A stretch of DNA of 64,000 bases from Ampelomyces quisqualis (GCA_018398575.1 JAGTXZ010000005.1:3472001-3536000), one strand, 5' to 3'. Shown: positions 35,601 to 48,346, counted from the first letter of the stretch. The notes: a model not told the origin generated them from the letters alone. Program-made: numbers and translations.

Positions 35601-38600
35601 TGTCTAGTGTGGCTTTCCAAAATAGGCAGACGAGAACGCTCAGTTGACGCGTTGTCGGTTAGAGCACTGGATTCAGTCAGCAAGATCACCAGCGTAAGAT
35701 GCGCAATGAGTTTCTTCGAAGTCTGATCGCTGAACGTACCTTTCGACAAAGATGTACTTTCGGAATACCTCCTTCATGAGAGAGCCAGCATTCACTGGCT
35801 TCTTGAAAGATTTGATCGACAATATGCAGTAGAGCAGGAGCTTTGTCAAGCCTAAAACAACGTGATCAATCTGTTCTCGTCCTGGATGTTCTTGAGGCTG
35901 GTGATTCAGAAGAAGTGCGCTCAATCGTGTCAACAAAGCGCGTAGGTAGCCCTCACTCCGTTCGTACTCGTCGTTAGCCCTGAAGACATGCTCGGCTATC
36001 TCGAACAACTGTTGTGATTGCCCTGCATACTGCCCTGCCAGTGGCACCACAACTGAGATGACAGACCAGAACTGAGAAGCGGTCTCGCCTTTGGTGATGG
36101 GACAAGTAGAGGGCAGATCTCCGCCGCAAAGCGACGCAATCTTGCGAGCGATATTGTCTCGAATTGATTGATTGGGGTGAACGAGCAACAAATCTTGGTG
36201 GATGCGGTGCAAGGCCGGATGGTGTGTAAAGGCGTCCCAAATGGCGCGAGAGTGAAGTGATGCTTCGAGAATGGTAGCATATGCGTCCTGCGCGATTGTG
36301 GCAGAGTTTGATGCTTGTATCGCAACCGTCACGATCTTCATAAGGCGGTCTACAAGTGAGGCGCAGTTGGAAAAGTAACCGGCGGATATTTCAGGGTCTG
36401 GTCTCTCTGCTTCAAGTAAGGGATTGGACGCTTCGTGATAGAGGACCACGCAACTCACCTCTGAGGAACTCGAGCAAAACATTTACAAGAACAGCAGCCA
36501 ATTGCAATTCTTGGGGTGCATCGAATGCTTCACTCAGCAAATGGGTGTCGAGTAATGCCTTGTCGAAATGTTGGATTGTATTACTCAGGAAGACTTCATT
36601 CAGGGCAGACTGCAGACAAATTAGCACACAATATTGGGCTATCCTGGGAGCAGACCTACACTGCGTATTTGTTCTCGTAGCCTGGTTTGAAGGGCAAGAG
36701 CTGCATACTGTGCCTGAAAACCCTTGCCAGGTGGAAAGAGATCTTCAGTAGATGCCTCACCTCGCGTTACGCCATCCGCAAAGGTGCTACGGGCAGGGAA
36801 GGACGCAAGGAATTCAAAGAGCTACAACTGTTAGTGACCAAAGTGGAGTCAAGTGCAAATACTGACCAACTGGCTTGTGATACTCGCCGAATCCATCCAT
36901 CCAAAGAGTTCGTCAAAATGCTTCACGATGGCAGTCTCGAAGATTGACGAACCCGCTACAGACTCAGGCAAAGGACGTGTTACATCCGCCCCCTCAGCTC
37001 TCTGGACGATGACCTGACCACCAAGGTCGACTTGAGATAGCTTGTGCGTTGCTTCTTCAAAGACCTTTAGACGTTGGCCTCTGGCAAAGAGATTGATCTT
37101 TGTGAAGCCGGTCGCGTGGCACAATCTCCTGTACAAGTCATCGATTGTGTGGTTGGAGGCCATCGTGACAACATTTCGATCATTCCCGCACTGATACCTG
37201 ACGACTATCGCATCTCCGGAAGGCACGTCGGCGTCCATTGCGTCGACCTTAGAATCGATCCTTTGACCTCGATTGAATTCAGGCCTCTGGCGGACACATT
37301 CAAGAAGGACCTTCTGGAAGAGCAGGATTCTCTCGACGTGAGCTTGAGACGAGTGTCGTGTGTTGGCCCCTTCAGGGACATCTGTAGGTTTCACTGCTCT
37401 GAAATGCTGTGGCTGAGCCTCTATAGCAGCTCGCAGTGCCTGCATACATTGTTCAACCAGCGCGATGTGTGCTTTCTCAACCTCTGGAAGAAGTACGCCG
37501 TGTTCCTCGATTATTTTGACATATCGGGTGGCGAGTAGGCGAGCTGAACGGTCTTCGATAGTGCCTGTTGGGGATGAAAGAAGTATCGACCACAAGAGGC
37601 TAGCCCCGGGAATTTGCAATAGCATCTCATCGCCTTGGTCGGTCTGGATTGCTGATCGAGTGATTGGGAAGCGATAGCTGGCCACGAATTCGAAGAAACC
37701 AGAGGTGTAGAGCTGTGCGGCCAAGGAGGGGAGGTACGAAGACACTAGCTGCTTGCAGAACTCATTTCCAGGCATCATCTTGATGGACTGGAGCATGAAG
37801 GTCCAAGCCAAGTCTCTGGCCTCATTCGAGAGTGCTTTGCTGCCAATGACATGATCCCAGAGATCTTGGTACAGATCTGTGGGGACGACCATGGCGTGAT
37901 GGGTGATGGCCAATCTGAGAAAGTCTAAGCGGTAGTGCAGGGCTTGAGTCTGATACACACATGGGCCAAGCTCGCCCTCCTTTTCAACAAAAGCAGGTAT
38001 TTCATTGAGCACGGAGCGTAGTAGATCCTGGTTGTCGCGAAAGAACAAAGTATCATCCACATATGAGTATTGGCTCAGCAGGCATAGAATGCGATAATTC
38101 CCAGTTGCTCCATCTGATTGATCTGCAATTTGCTGCGCACATTCTCGATATATGGCATGTCGCTCTGCAGGCATAATGGCATCTGCTAGGAAATGGAGCT
38201 GATCGAAGGCTTCAACGTGAAGGTCAACCGTCGTTTTATCCGTGATTCTGCTGGGCGCTGTGCTTTGGACAATGCGGATGCATACATTCCATGGCCGCGA
38301 TGTGGGTCCCCTCCCACTGTAGTCGATGGTTCGCAAATTCATGACATTATTGTTGACAGTAAGACTCATCGTCAAGGTGCGGAAAAAGCGCAGTATATCC
38401 AGCGTGTACCGGTTGATGGGGAGATCGAAAAGTTTCTTGACAATGTAAAGACGATCCGAGGCCGCCATGAGATGGATGATGCTCCGAAGCATGGTCATTG
38501 TCGCTGTGACAACTCGGGGGTCGGGGCTCGAGAATACTGTTTTCCAGATCGCATCGGCTTGATCATCTGACCAACGGTGAGCGATTACCAGGAACCCTGC

Positions 38601-40366
38601 AATGTTTCCACTGCGTGAGATCAATTGAGGATGGGAGTCTACGCTGACAATGTAGTCAACGACTTGGCCCTGGATAAGAAAGTCCGCCAGGTACTGCATC
38701 ACAGGGTGCTTGCATGACGGATCAATGTTGCTGATCTCCCGCCAGATTTCGACCAGCGCAGTGTCCATGGTCGCAATGCTCATCACGCGCAAAGCCATGT
38801 TGCCCTTTATAACATATCTGCGCAGGACCTTGAATTTCCAAGCGTTCGCTGCTAGCGCTGGAAAACAGGCTGGGTCTTGACGATAATCAAACTTGCTGGT
38901 GGTTTTCGAGTGTGGTGCAGACAATGCTGCGGGCGAGTCCGGGTCGCCAAAGTCCAGGAATTGTTCTACCAGGTCGGCTGCGATGTCATCATCCCATTGG
39001 CAGAGCTCGTGGATCAAGGTCGAGAGATAGGTAATAAGATCGCGGGCTACAGCTGCGTCGATAGGTATGCTGGGGTCGGAGATGTCACCGGAGTACTTGC
39101 AGAAGAACGACAAGATTCCGCGATAAATTGCCGAACGGTCGATGAATGTATTCGCGCCTGGAAGCTCAAAAATAGTCCAGCCCAAGGAAGAAAGGATCTG
39201 CGACGTGTAGTTGGCATAGTTGTTCTGCATGCTGGGAGGCACTCGATGGAATGCTGCGTCCATTAACTCGAGCAGGTTCTGAGCTCCATGGGCTCTCAGG
39301 AATTTCCTGTGCAGCTCTGTGTTCAGCTCGCGGAGGTCCACGTCGTATTCCTTATGTAAGACGTGGAATACAGGACTCTTTTCATAGCGTATGATGTTGT
39401 GTAAAGATCGCATATGTCTCTGAGTAAGCAGGGGCTCATGAGAGATGGTCTCCTCAGCCTGTGTCGACAGTATGCCGGCGTCCACGAAGAGGAGGATGGA
39501 ACAGATTCTCAGGTATGCTCCCAGGAAGCGATCAAACACGCGGTCCGTCTCGACGTCGTCGCCGATCTGATCACCAAATGGATATCTGGTCTGCTCGGTG
39601 CTCGGTCCCCCATTCAGAGCAGTTATCCACTGATACCTCCGGGAAAGCACTTTGCTGGCTACGGTGCCGAAGTCATCCCAGAATGACGCCTTGCTGATGT
39701 AGAAGCCATAGTCATCGACAGACAGGTCGGGTAGGCCATCGAGCCAGTCAGAGAGTTGGGGAAGGAGGTCGACATCGATCGGCCCAGCTTGAGAATGTTA
39801 GTTCAAGTTCTCGGGTGGGGGGAGGGGAAGTGCATACAGCTTTGGATGAATTTTGGGAGTTCGCGAACAACCGACATATAGTCTCCCCGCAGAACCCACG
39901 GGAACTGTTGGAAATGGTCGTCGGCGTCGATCTGTACCGAGTCGTCGAGACCAGGGGCGTCGTCCTCTTCGATAAGCATAACAGGCGGGCTTCCGGACTC
40001 GTCTTCGGTGCTGGTTATGAGTATGGGAGAAATAGTCTGCGGATCCTCGGACAAGCCATTAGCATTATGGCCTTGTGCAGCGGCGGCGGGCCCGGGCACG
40101 GGGGAGGAGGGCGGGTGGGCGCGTATGGTCATCTCTACCTGTGGTTCGCGCGGCGATGCGGCGGTCGTGGCAGAAGACTCAGTGTCGGCCGAGAGGGCGC
40201 GGATGCTGTTGCTGCCACTGCCGAGACGAGGGCGTTTGCGTGTGAAGCTGGGGTCGGCGTCCTCCACAGGGTCGCGGCGGGGCGGAGAAGTAGGGCCCGT
40301 GGCTGTGATTGCTGTCTCGTCTGCAGCGACCGGTTGCGCTAGGTAGTCGTCATCCCGCGCATTCAT
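32624..40366 (-). CDS. Ubiquitin carboxyl-terminal hydrolase, large USP family
   Basis: Six exons: 40,366-39,838; 39,787-36,867; 36,821-36,660; 36,609-36,459; 36,406-35,740; 35,666-32,624. All introns are GT-AG, 45-73 bp, and the spliced frame is continuous for 2,490 residues. Peptidase family C19: Cys box GYVGLYNPRAICYMNSLL with the catalytic Cys near residue 1,561; zinc-ribbon-like KYKCESCDGK; His box GVLVHTGTCENGHYYSYI with the catalytic His near 1,813; and WVEFNDSEV, supplying the Asn/Asp. An acidic, Ser/Pro-rich N-terminus (about 170 residues) and a very long helical region precede the catalytic domain, as in USP9X/USP34-type enzymes. It removes ubiquitin from protein substrates in cytosol or nucleus; the substrate is not predictable. 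The promoter is shared head-to-head with POP3. The start MNARDDD is the first good ATG; a few upstream codons are possible. Confidence 0.92.
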
Positions 40367-40826
40367 GATCGCGGCGATGCTCTCCGCTGCACGCCGTTTG
40401 CTCGAGGCGTGGCTGGCGGCACAAAACGCGTGCAGGCAGGTGAGACCGGGCTGCGGGCAAGCAGCTCTCGGACAGGCAGCAGGGCGCCTGCAGCCGGGGC
40501 GGGCGCCGCACACGAGGGGGCGGGAGAGCGGGAGACGCGGTCGAGAAGGGTACCATGAGCTGCAGCAACTCGGCGACCAGCGAAAGTCGAGAGAGTTGAG
40601 GCGGAATTATTTCGACGTGTTGCGCGCTCCAGACGCGTTGCGGAGTTCACGCAGTTCCAAACCCCCACCACAGCAAGCCGAACCCACGTCATCGTTCATT
40701 GGCTCCCGTGTGTATGCGCGCTAGTCCCTCCCCGTGCTAGCGCTGCTGCAGGGACCTTGTTTGGGACCTGAAGAAGCGGCGACCCTGCCAAACACACTTG
40801 CCCGTCTTGCCTGCGAGTCACCCACT
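40367..40826. promoter_or_regulatory. Bidirectional promoter region, USP / POP3
   Basis: These 460 bp separate two divergent starts (ubiquitin protease at 40,366 minus, POP3 at 40,827 plus). The sequence is GC-rich, especially 40,430-40,560, and has no conserved reading frame. Shared regulation of the two genes is inference from geometry; no factor site is claimed. Confidence 0.5.
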
Positions 40827-41716
40827 ATGGCGCCAGCAACAAAGAACAGCAAACCAGTCTTCAAGACAGCATCGCCCTTCACAGAGACCACATGGCAACT
40901 AGGACTGTGCCCCAGAACCTGACCCGCACGCTAATGGGTGAAGGCCACAAACATCACATGACGACCAAGATGCCATCCTCGACCTAGTGTGCAAGTAGGT
41001 ATGTCGTCTAGTGCAACAGTGAAAGCGCATGCTCACGTCTCGCCAGCTTGCTTGCACCACTGGGCGACCACCGCACGACTCATATCATTCCTTCCAAAGG
41101 AAAGAAGAGGAAGAGGAAGAGCAAGGATGAATCTACCGCGCCAGACACCGAAGCACTTCCACCGCCACCTCAGCCAGAGATAGGCAAGCACGTCCTCATC
41201 GGCATCAACAGCGTGACACGACATCTCGAACTTCTTGCTGCACGCCAGTCCGCGTCTACCATGCCAATCGCTGCATGCAAACCCGAGACCACAGAGACGC
41301 CAAATGGGCAAGACGGTCTAAGTCCTCTCAGCATGGTCATCATAACCCATCCCAAACCATCAACATCCACCGCTCACGCTCACCTACCCACCCTCGTCCA
41401 TCTTTCCACTCTCAAGCCCTCAGCTGCAACACAATCACAAGACAAAACCACACGCCTGATTCCTCTGGCTACATCCACCGACGCCCGCCTCGCATCAGCA
41501 CTACACATCCCGCGCGTCGGTGCCCTCGCCATCTTCGCCGACGCACCAGGCGCCAAGCCCCTCGAAGACTTTGTCCGGGAGAGAATCGGCGTCACAGAAT
41601 GTCCCTGGATCGACGAGGCAATGCGTGCGCAGTGGAAAGGAACAAACATCACAACTGAACACACAGCAGGCAAGACGAAAGCGAAAGTCCAATCCAAAAA
41701 GATCTGTACATCCTGA
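40827..41716 (+). CDS. POP3: Ribonuclease P/MRP subunit Pop3-like
   Basis: Three exons: 40,827-40,894; 40,944-40,994; 41,047-41,716, giving 262 residues. The first intron appears to be GC-AG (49 bp); the alternative GT donor at 40,907 would leave only 37 bp. Splicing yields FTETTWPQTSHDDQDAILD and LVCNLLAPLGDHR, restoring a continuous family pattern. Further family features are IGINSVTRHLE, MVIITHPKPS, HAHLPTLVHL and LASALHIPRVGALAIFADAP, an L7Ae-like fold found in Pop3, which binds RNase P and MRP RNA and supports tRNA and rRNA processing in the nucleus. A Lys/Arg-rich segment (KGKKRKRKSK) near residue 60 may be a nuclear signal. Confidence 0.85.
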
Positions 41717-42157
41717 CGCCAAACTCACTCGACTCATCATCATGATCATAAAAAATATATTCCAATCCCCAAACAAAACATGTTACAACAACAAAAATTT
41801 AGCTGCCCGAAACGCATTTCCTCCAGTCCTACCCACCCCTGTCATGCTTCCATCTCAAACTATCCCTACTCCCTACTCGCATACCAATCCCCACCCGACA
41901 CCCTCCCACCAACCTCCTCAACCTCCCACTCCCAATCAATCGTCCCCCGTCCAGACCCTCTATTCGCATCTCTCTGCGACCGCCTGACAACCCTGCACCC
42001 GTCGCATATACACCGCGCAATAGTTGTCGTAGTGATGCTGGTGGCACAGCTTCGTGTGGGTGAGGGCTTGTACGGACAGGGAGTGACGCGCCATACGATT
42101 TGGGAGCATTGGATGCAGCGCTTGCGGATATTGTGGCACATTTGAGCGGGGTGGAAG

Positions 42158-42212
<55 letters not shown>

Positions 42213-42837
42213 ATGGAGGGGGAACATGTATACAACTGTGTTGTCGAATGCGCGCGAATGAATACATGAATGGAGGAATGGATTTGACGTGATTCACAGT
42301 GCCTGGCATGTCGCAGGCGCAGGGTCACGTACATGCATAGCGACATTGGATTGAAATAATATGGTAATGTATAAAGTGATGAAGATGATAATCATAATAG
42401 TCTATGCACACAACCGTTACTCTTCGTCCTTGGTTTCAATCAATAAGCTTCCATGTCGAAAATTCGTAAATGCGAATTCCCTATATCCCTTTCTGTCGTA
42501 CATGTCTGCTATCTCCAGCCGCAACCGCAGTGTAAATGCTTAACGATAATGTGTCAATGGCCCCCTCAGGGCGCGGTGGAATGGTCGATGCAATAAGACG
42601 CCGTAAATGCAAGGTGGTGTATGCTCATCGGATGTAATGGTATACAACATGATGAACTCGTTGTGCGTGCGTTGTTTCGGTGAGACTGTCGAGCATAAAT
42701 GTGCCTTTGGTGTACGCTGGAGGGACTCGCCGGTCTGCGCACATATTCTGGCCCTCGCGCCCGGCGTGTGCCCTGTCTCTGATCAAAATCTTTGGTACAG
42801 GATCGATTTGTTGAAATCCGATGATGCAGACATGCTC
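41717..42837. other. Intergenic, 1.1 kb, contains a (TG)n microsatellite
   Basis: It lies between convergent POP3 and the F-box/WD40 gene and includes both 3' ends. Open frames across it are low-complexity Pro/Ser/His-rich or simple-repeat translations, so no gene is called. The only distinctive element is the TG tract. Confidence 0.6.
42159..42210. repeat. (TG)26 microsatellite
   Basis: An uninterrupted TG dinucleotide run of 52 bp. It lies in the 3' intergenic region between POP3 and the F-box/WD40 gene, and is likely length-variable between strains. Confidence 0.95.
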
Positions 42838-45086
42838 TCAATCTTCTGCAGCGTCGGCCATGGTGACATCTCCAGCGCCGTCGGCGTGCGTCACAAGTGG
42901 GGATGTCGCAGGTAATAGTGCGGACCGTGGCCGGCTGTAATCGACATCGAGGTGGTCGGGCATACTCGCTGGGCTGGCAGCACGCGAACTGTCCTCCTCA
43001 GGTGGCGGAGAAAAGTCCCACACTTCCATAATGGTCCTGCCACCACGGCTGGCCATGATCACTGCCTTCTCTTCCTCGAACACAACTCTCCAGACTGCCT
43101 CCGCAGGACTACTGAGCTCGCGTACAAGGGTGCCGTTCTTGACGTCCCAGACCTTGACACGGCCATCGCTACCACCGCTTACTATTCGGGCGTTATCGAA
43201 TTGCAGGCTCGTCACACTATTGTCGTGGGCTGCTAATCGATGTATCGCCTGATAATTTGCAAGGCTCCACACGCGGACCGAGCCGTCTGACCCACCTGTG
43301 ACGAGGATGTCTTCTCGCATCTGGAGTTGTCCAACAAGTGAGGTGTGGCCTTGTAACACAGCCAGACATTTGCTGCACGCAAGGGTCAGTGACTGGACTT
43401 GTTGAGTGGCACCAATAAACTCACCCATCATTCGGATCCCATATCCGGACACTGGTGTCCAAACTGCCTGTCGCAATCTTTTTCCCATCAAAGGCGATCG
43501 CGTAAATTTGGCTAAAGTGCCCGGTCAACGTGCGCAGGCATTTACCTTCTGAAATGCTCCAAATCTTTGCTGTGGTGTCGTAACTACCAGATACGACAAT
43601 GTCTCCGTGTATCTCAAGACACCTGACACTTGCTTGGTGGCCGATGAGAACATGTTTGCACTGGCCTTTTTTGAGGTCCCATATCCGGAGTGTAGTGTCG
43701 CGCGAGCCAGAGATGGCGGTATTGGCATCAGACATCTTCAAGCACCGTACCGTCGAGGTGTGACCGCGCAGTGTGAACTGCGGGTAGCTGGTTCTGTTAG
43801 CTGCCGGGGTAGGTTCAGAAATGGATGGAGCGCACCCAGTAGCAAGATTCCAGACCCGCACATCGCGGTCGCATCCACCACTGACCAGAAGATCGCCCCA
43901 AGGCACCATTGCCCAGACGCCCATGACATGCCCTTGGAGCGTTTTCTGGTGGTCGCCGACGGTGTCAAAGACGTGTATCTTGGCATTATCTAGCGCGACC
44001 ACGATGTACTTTTTGGTGAGGTGAAGACTAGTCACCACGCCTTGGTCCGGTGTGATCTGGCGCGCGTCGCATACTCCGCCGTTGCGCCAGGCCGTTTCGA
44101 CCATGTAGCGCTGCTTAAAATGCGATCGATACGTGATGGCCTTGAGCTTCCGCTGGGAAGTTTTGCGCTTGGCTGCACGGTCCAGGCTCTGTGTTCGCAG
44201 GCCCTCGATACCGCTGCTTGTTGCAGCGACTTCTAGGTGGTCCCTTGGCGCCACGTCTTCTGGTCTCGACACGCGGGCGCCATCCGCCCACCAGGACTCG
44301 GGTTCTGCGTCCTCCATGTCGTCACCCAAACCACCTCCCTCGCTTCGCTCTTCGCGGGTAAGGCCACGGAAGGAATATTTCTTGCACAGAAGCCTCCAAG
44401 CGCCGTCGTCGTTGACAAGCTCACGCCACTTCTTTGAGACTTGCGAGGCGCGCGAAAGGGTGGTGGGGTCGTCTACGCACTCGAGAATCTGACATGAGGT
44501 TAGCGTGCAAGGGACATGACATGTGACATAAGCCAGCACCTACCCTCAGGCACAGCTCTGTGGGAAGAAGCATGAAGGGGTCCTTCTTCAGCCTGGGGCT
44601 GACAAATTCAGCCACGAAGCTCAACTCCTGGCTGTCGCACAGGTTGAGCAGTTCGCCCAGCAGGCGCAGACGCTCCGCCCTGTGCATATCGCCAAAGCGT
44701 GCGCGTATGTTCTTGATGTGCGAGTCCTCGTACTCGGCCGCTGTGCTCCAGTCGGGCACTCGCTGGGTGGGTGTGGGACTCGGCGCCGGGGTCGGCGGCG
44801 ACGCAGGGGCAGACGGAAGGAGGTTGTGCGGTATTGTCGAGCTCAGGGGACTCGTGGGAGTGGTGATGGGTCGCGGCACCCCTGAGCGCGATATCCTGCG
44901 GGGCTTGCGGGCGTGGGCGGTTGGGGAGGAGAACATGGCGGCTCGCGAGGAGGATGCCGTGGCAGAGGCGGCCATGTCGGTGTCTGAGTCTTCCATGTGT
45001 GGCCCGGTTGAGCGACGCTGGGGGAGTCGCTGCGAGGCGAAGTAGTCGTCCTGTTCCATGGCAGCGGGTGGAGCCTGGCCGTTCAT
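42838..45086 (-). CDS. CDC4: F-box/WD40 protein, Cdc4/Fbw7-like
   Basis: Three exons: 45,086-44,544; 44,488-43,425; 43,372-42,838 (713 residues; introns 55 and 52 bp, GT-AG). The N-terminus is Ser/Pro-rich and disordered. An F-box-type segment follows (LLPTELCLRILECVDDPTTL, SRASQVSKKWRELV; about residues 172-215), split by the first intron. Then about eight WD40 repeats, e.g. LQGHVMGVWAMVPWGDLLVS, GHTSTVRCLKMSDANTAISG, GHFSQIYAIAF and AAHDNSVTSLQF. This is the architecture of SCF substrate receptors; Cdc4/Fbw7 recognise phosphodegrons of cell-cycle regulators. It could instead be another F-box/WD40 receptor (for example the FWD-1 type), so the symbol is tentative. The start at 45,086 is chosen because upstream open sequence is low complexity; MEQDDYF nine residues later is an alternative. 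Confidence 0.87.
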
Positions 45087-46047
45087 TCGGCCGTCGGGGC
45101 TGGAGGCGCTCGACGCGGATGATGGGCGCTCGGCGGGCGAGTGCGGGCAGCGGGCAGGAGCAGCAGCCTCGAGGGATTGTGGGGAGGGCCAAAAGGGTGC
45201 AGGGCAGGCAAGGAGCGGCGGCCGGCCGCGAAGAGGACCCGACCGTGTTTCGCCTGCCTGGCTCACGGAGTCACGGGTCGAGCACGGCTAGCCAGACTCG
45301 AACAGGGGCTATCACGCGCAGAGTCCAGACACAGGCACAAAGGCAAAGTAGACGCTGAATAGTGTCGGACAGCAGTACGGAGTACTCGGTAGATACTCGG
45401 TGGTTGGCAGCCTGGTAGGTGACGCCTGCTGCAGGAAGCGGCTCGGATGTGCATGTGGTCGGACTCAGCGCTCGAACGCTGCTGCCAAGGCCCGCTGCCC
45501 TGAGTCGCATCCCTCTACTGAGTCTACTCCGTACGGAGTAGCTCCGTACATACTCGGTACTCCGTAATCAGCGCCACCTCCCTGAGTTTGCTGGAAACCG
45601 TTTGCTGGGCTGCCAATTTTAGCATCGCCGCTTCAAACGCTCGCCGCCTTTTGCAGCCTTGTCTCGACAGCGCCTGCTGCCTGGGCGCTACATACACCGC
45701 GCACATGAGCTTGCACGTTTTTTGCCTTTCCCATGTTGGACTGGGAAGCAGTCAGAGGAAGCTGGTGACGCTCTGCATATGCTGCTGCTCTCTCCGTGCC
45801 GACTTGGTGCGTGGGTTGAGACTTGAGTACTCCGTATCGATAGAGGTCGGTGGTCCCTCCCCCATTCGGACTGGCGCGGAAAGGAGCACGCAATCTCCTC
45901 GGCACGTGATTGGGTCCGACATGGTTGCGTTCCCTTCACTTCCTGGACAGGCACGAGTCGTTGATAATCGCCCAAGTAGCGTCATCATGGAGCTCCTGCC
46001 GACCGTCTCCACACTTGCCAACCCTCACATTGCTACAGTCAGCAGCT
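45087..46047. other. Divergent intergenic region with TACGGAGTA-type palindromes
   Basis: It separates the F-box/WD40 gene (-) and the acetyltransferase gene (+). Copies of TACGGAGTA/TACTCCGTA occur near 45,373, 45,526, 45,559 and 45,829, including an 18-bp perfect palindrome at 45,524-45,541. No conserved coding sequence is seen. Confidence 0.6.
45524..45541. repeat. 18-bp perfect palindrome
   Basis: CTACTCCGTACGGAGTAG is perfectly self-complementary. Related half sites (TACTCCGTA, TACGGAGTA) lie within 350 bp on both sides. Confidence 0.85.
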
Positions 46048-47681
46048 ATGAATGTCGCCCGCAGCTGGCCTGGGCTGGCGCGAACCACCCGGCCATCGAC
46101 CGCACAATGTCGCGCCACGAGACCCCTCATACGAGCCCCAGTTGCGGCTAGACACCAGCCGAGTCTGGCTACTAGAAACATACACCAGCCAGCACTTCGC
46201 AAGGCACAGCTCGCAGCCGCTGCCCCCGACGAAGTCGCATCGTCCAACCCCGCATTGTCGTTTCCATGCCTCGACGCGCACGAATCTCGATCCGCCTCGC
46301 TCTCGAAACGCTCGCTATCGGGCCCCGAGCCGTCATATACGTCTGGCCACACCCTCAACTTTCATTCACGGCGGCCCATCCTGCTCGACTGGGGTGGCAT
46401 ACTTCCAGAATTCGATATAGCTTATGAAACGTGGGGTGTCCTGCACCATGACAAGAGCAATGCCATTCTGCTCCACACTGGACTATCAGCATCGAGTCAT
46501 GCCCACAGCACAGAAACGAACACGAAGCCTGGCTGGTGGGAGAAGTTTATAGGCCCGGCCAAGCCCCTCGACACCAACAAATACTTCGTGATATGCACCA
46601 ATGTCATAGGAGGATGCTATGGCTCGACCGGACCGTCTTCCATTGACCCCGCGAATGGCGAGCGGTATGCGACGAGATTCCCTATCTTGACCATGGAGGA
46701 CATGGTGCGCGCGCAGTTCCGACTGCTGGACAACCTGGGCATTCAGAAACTATACGCAAGCGTGGGATCGAGCATGGGTGGCATGCAGAGTCTGGCAGCT
46801 GGCACCTTGTTTGCCGACCGTGTGGGCCGCATCGTCAGTATTAGTGGTTGTGCTCGAAGTCACCCGTACAGTATTGCCATGAGGCATACCCAACGGCAAG
46901 GTAAGGTCTATCAGCCTGCAATCTCGCAGTGTAGGTCGTTAATACATGTGCAGTGCTAATGATGGACCCGAACTGGGCTCGCGGCTTTTACTACGACGGT
47001 GTTCCTCCGCACGGCGGCATGAAACTCGCTCGTGAGATCGCAACTGTCACGTACCGAAGTGGCCCTGAATGGGAGATGCGATTCGGCCGCCGGCGTGCTG
47101 ACCCCTCGCGACCACCAGCTCTTTGTCCTGATTTCCTTATTGAGACGTACCTTGATCATGCGGGGGAGAAGTGGTGTCTTGAGTACGATCCAAACAGCCT
47201 GCTATACGTCTCGAAAGCTATGGACCTATTCGATCTTGGCCAAGAGCATCGCGAACGCATCAAGAAAGTGCGAAGCGCAAACAGTGGCAAGCTTCAGGCA
47301 TATCTGGACGGGAACGCGATCAAGACAGACACCAGCAGTGACGTTTGCAGCTTGACCCTGCCGGACAAGCCTTACGAGGAAAAAGAACAGCCTGCTGAGT
47401 TCGATGCCAGTGCCGTTGAGGCGGACGGGAGTGAGCCGCCAGCTGACCTAGTGGCTGGGCTTGAACCACTTGCGAATACTCCAGCATTAGTACTGGGCGT
47501 TGCAAGCGATATTTTGTTTCCGGCATGGCAGCAGCACGAGATTGCGACCACGCTCAGGCGTACGGGCAACAAAAACGTTACTCACATCGAGCTGGGCGAG
47601 GAGAAGAGCTTGTTTGGTCACGATACCTTCCTGCTCGATCTCGAGCACGTTGGTGGAGCTGTCAAATCTTTTCTAGGATGA
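46048..47681 (+). CDS. cysA: Mitochondrial serine/homoserine O-acetyltransferase, CysA/Cys2 type
   Basis: Two exons, 46,048-46,900 and 46,954-47,681 (53-bp GT-AG intron), 526 residues. The N-terminal about 60 residues are rich in Arg, Ala and Ser and lack acidic residues, a mitochondrial presequence. An alpha/beta-hydrolase of the MetX/Met2 superfamily follows: LLHTGLSASSHAH, NVIGGCYGSTGPSS, nucleophile elbow VGSSMGGMQSL (Ser about 242), LVLGVASDILFPAWQQ with the acid, and LFGHDTFLLD with the His. Classical homoserine acetyltransferases share the fold. The GGCYGSTGPSS variant, mitochondrial targeting and length favour the fungal CysA (Aspergillus nidulans) / Cys2 (fission yeast) branch, which makes O-acetylserine for cysteine synthesis. 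A generic annotation would be homoserine O-acetyltransferase (met2). The branch call is from memory of family features. Confidence 0.82.
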
Positions 47682-48346
47682 TTTGTGTCAAATCTTGCTG
47701 TTTATGTGCACATCTTGCATATTACAGGCCCGCTCGTACCTTCCATTGTCTACTTCTCCATCACTTGTAGATGGTGGAGCATGATTTCAGCGTGCATTGC
47801 AAGGCGTTTCTTGGGGCGGAAGGGTCCTGATGGCAGGTATCATCAAATCTATATTCAAAGGACCAACAAGTACATGAGCAGCAATCTAACGCATTCGCAT
47901 TTCAGACAATGGGCATCGCCGTCCTACTCTGGGCGTCCATGGGCGTGGCAAACAGCACAAAAATTGCGACGGTCGTTACCTGATATGCTCACCCCTCAGT
48001 CGCTGACTATTCTGAATCCCAAGTACTGATTGCAGTATCAACAGGTACACAGCACCATATATGATGATGCCAATCGTGGTATGCGCCATCGGCGTCCGGC
48101 CTGCCTCCTTCGCTGCATCCGCCGAAACCTCCTCGCTCCAACTCAAGGTATTGGCTCGTTCGTATCAGCACTTTCCTCGACCGTTTCAAGACTTTGCTTG
48201 CCGTACGTTTCCAATCCACGGGCTACACACATGTGGCGAGTTGTCTGGTTAGCGCGGCGATTAGTCATGATAATAGAGTGCATGGTTCATTGGATTGGTA
48301 GCTTTCCTGTTCTCCACTGTGCTGTCTGCTTACGAAGGGGTCAACT
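47682..48346. other. Intergenic, about 0.67 kb
   Basis: Downstream of the acetyltransferase gene. Open frames exist but have no recognisable protein character. The HET relic may extend somewhat into this stretch. Confidence 0.4.

Noticed and set aside
41829..42346. His/Thr-rich open frames across the TG microsatellite
   Set aside because: They are translations of the simple repeat and flanking low-complexity sequence.
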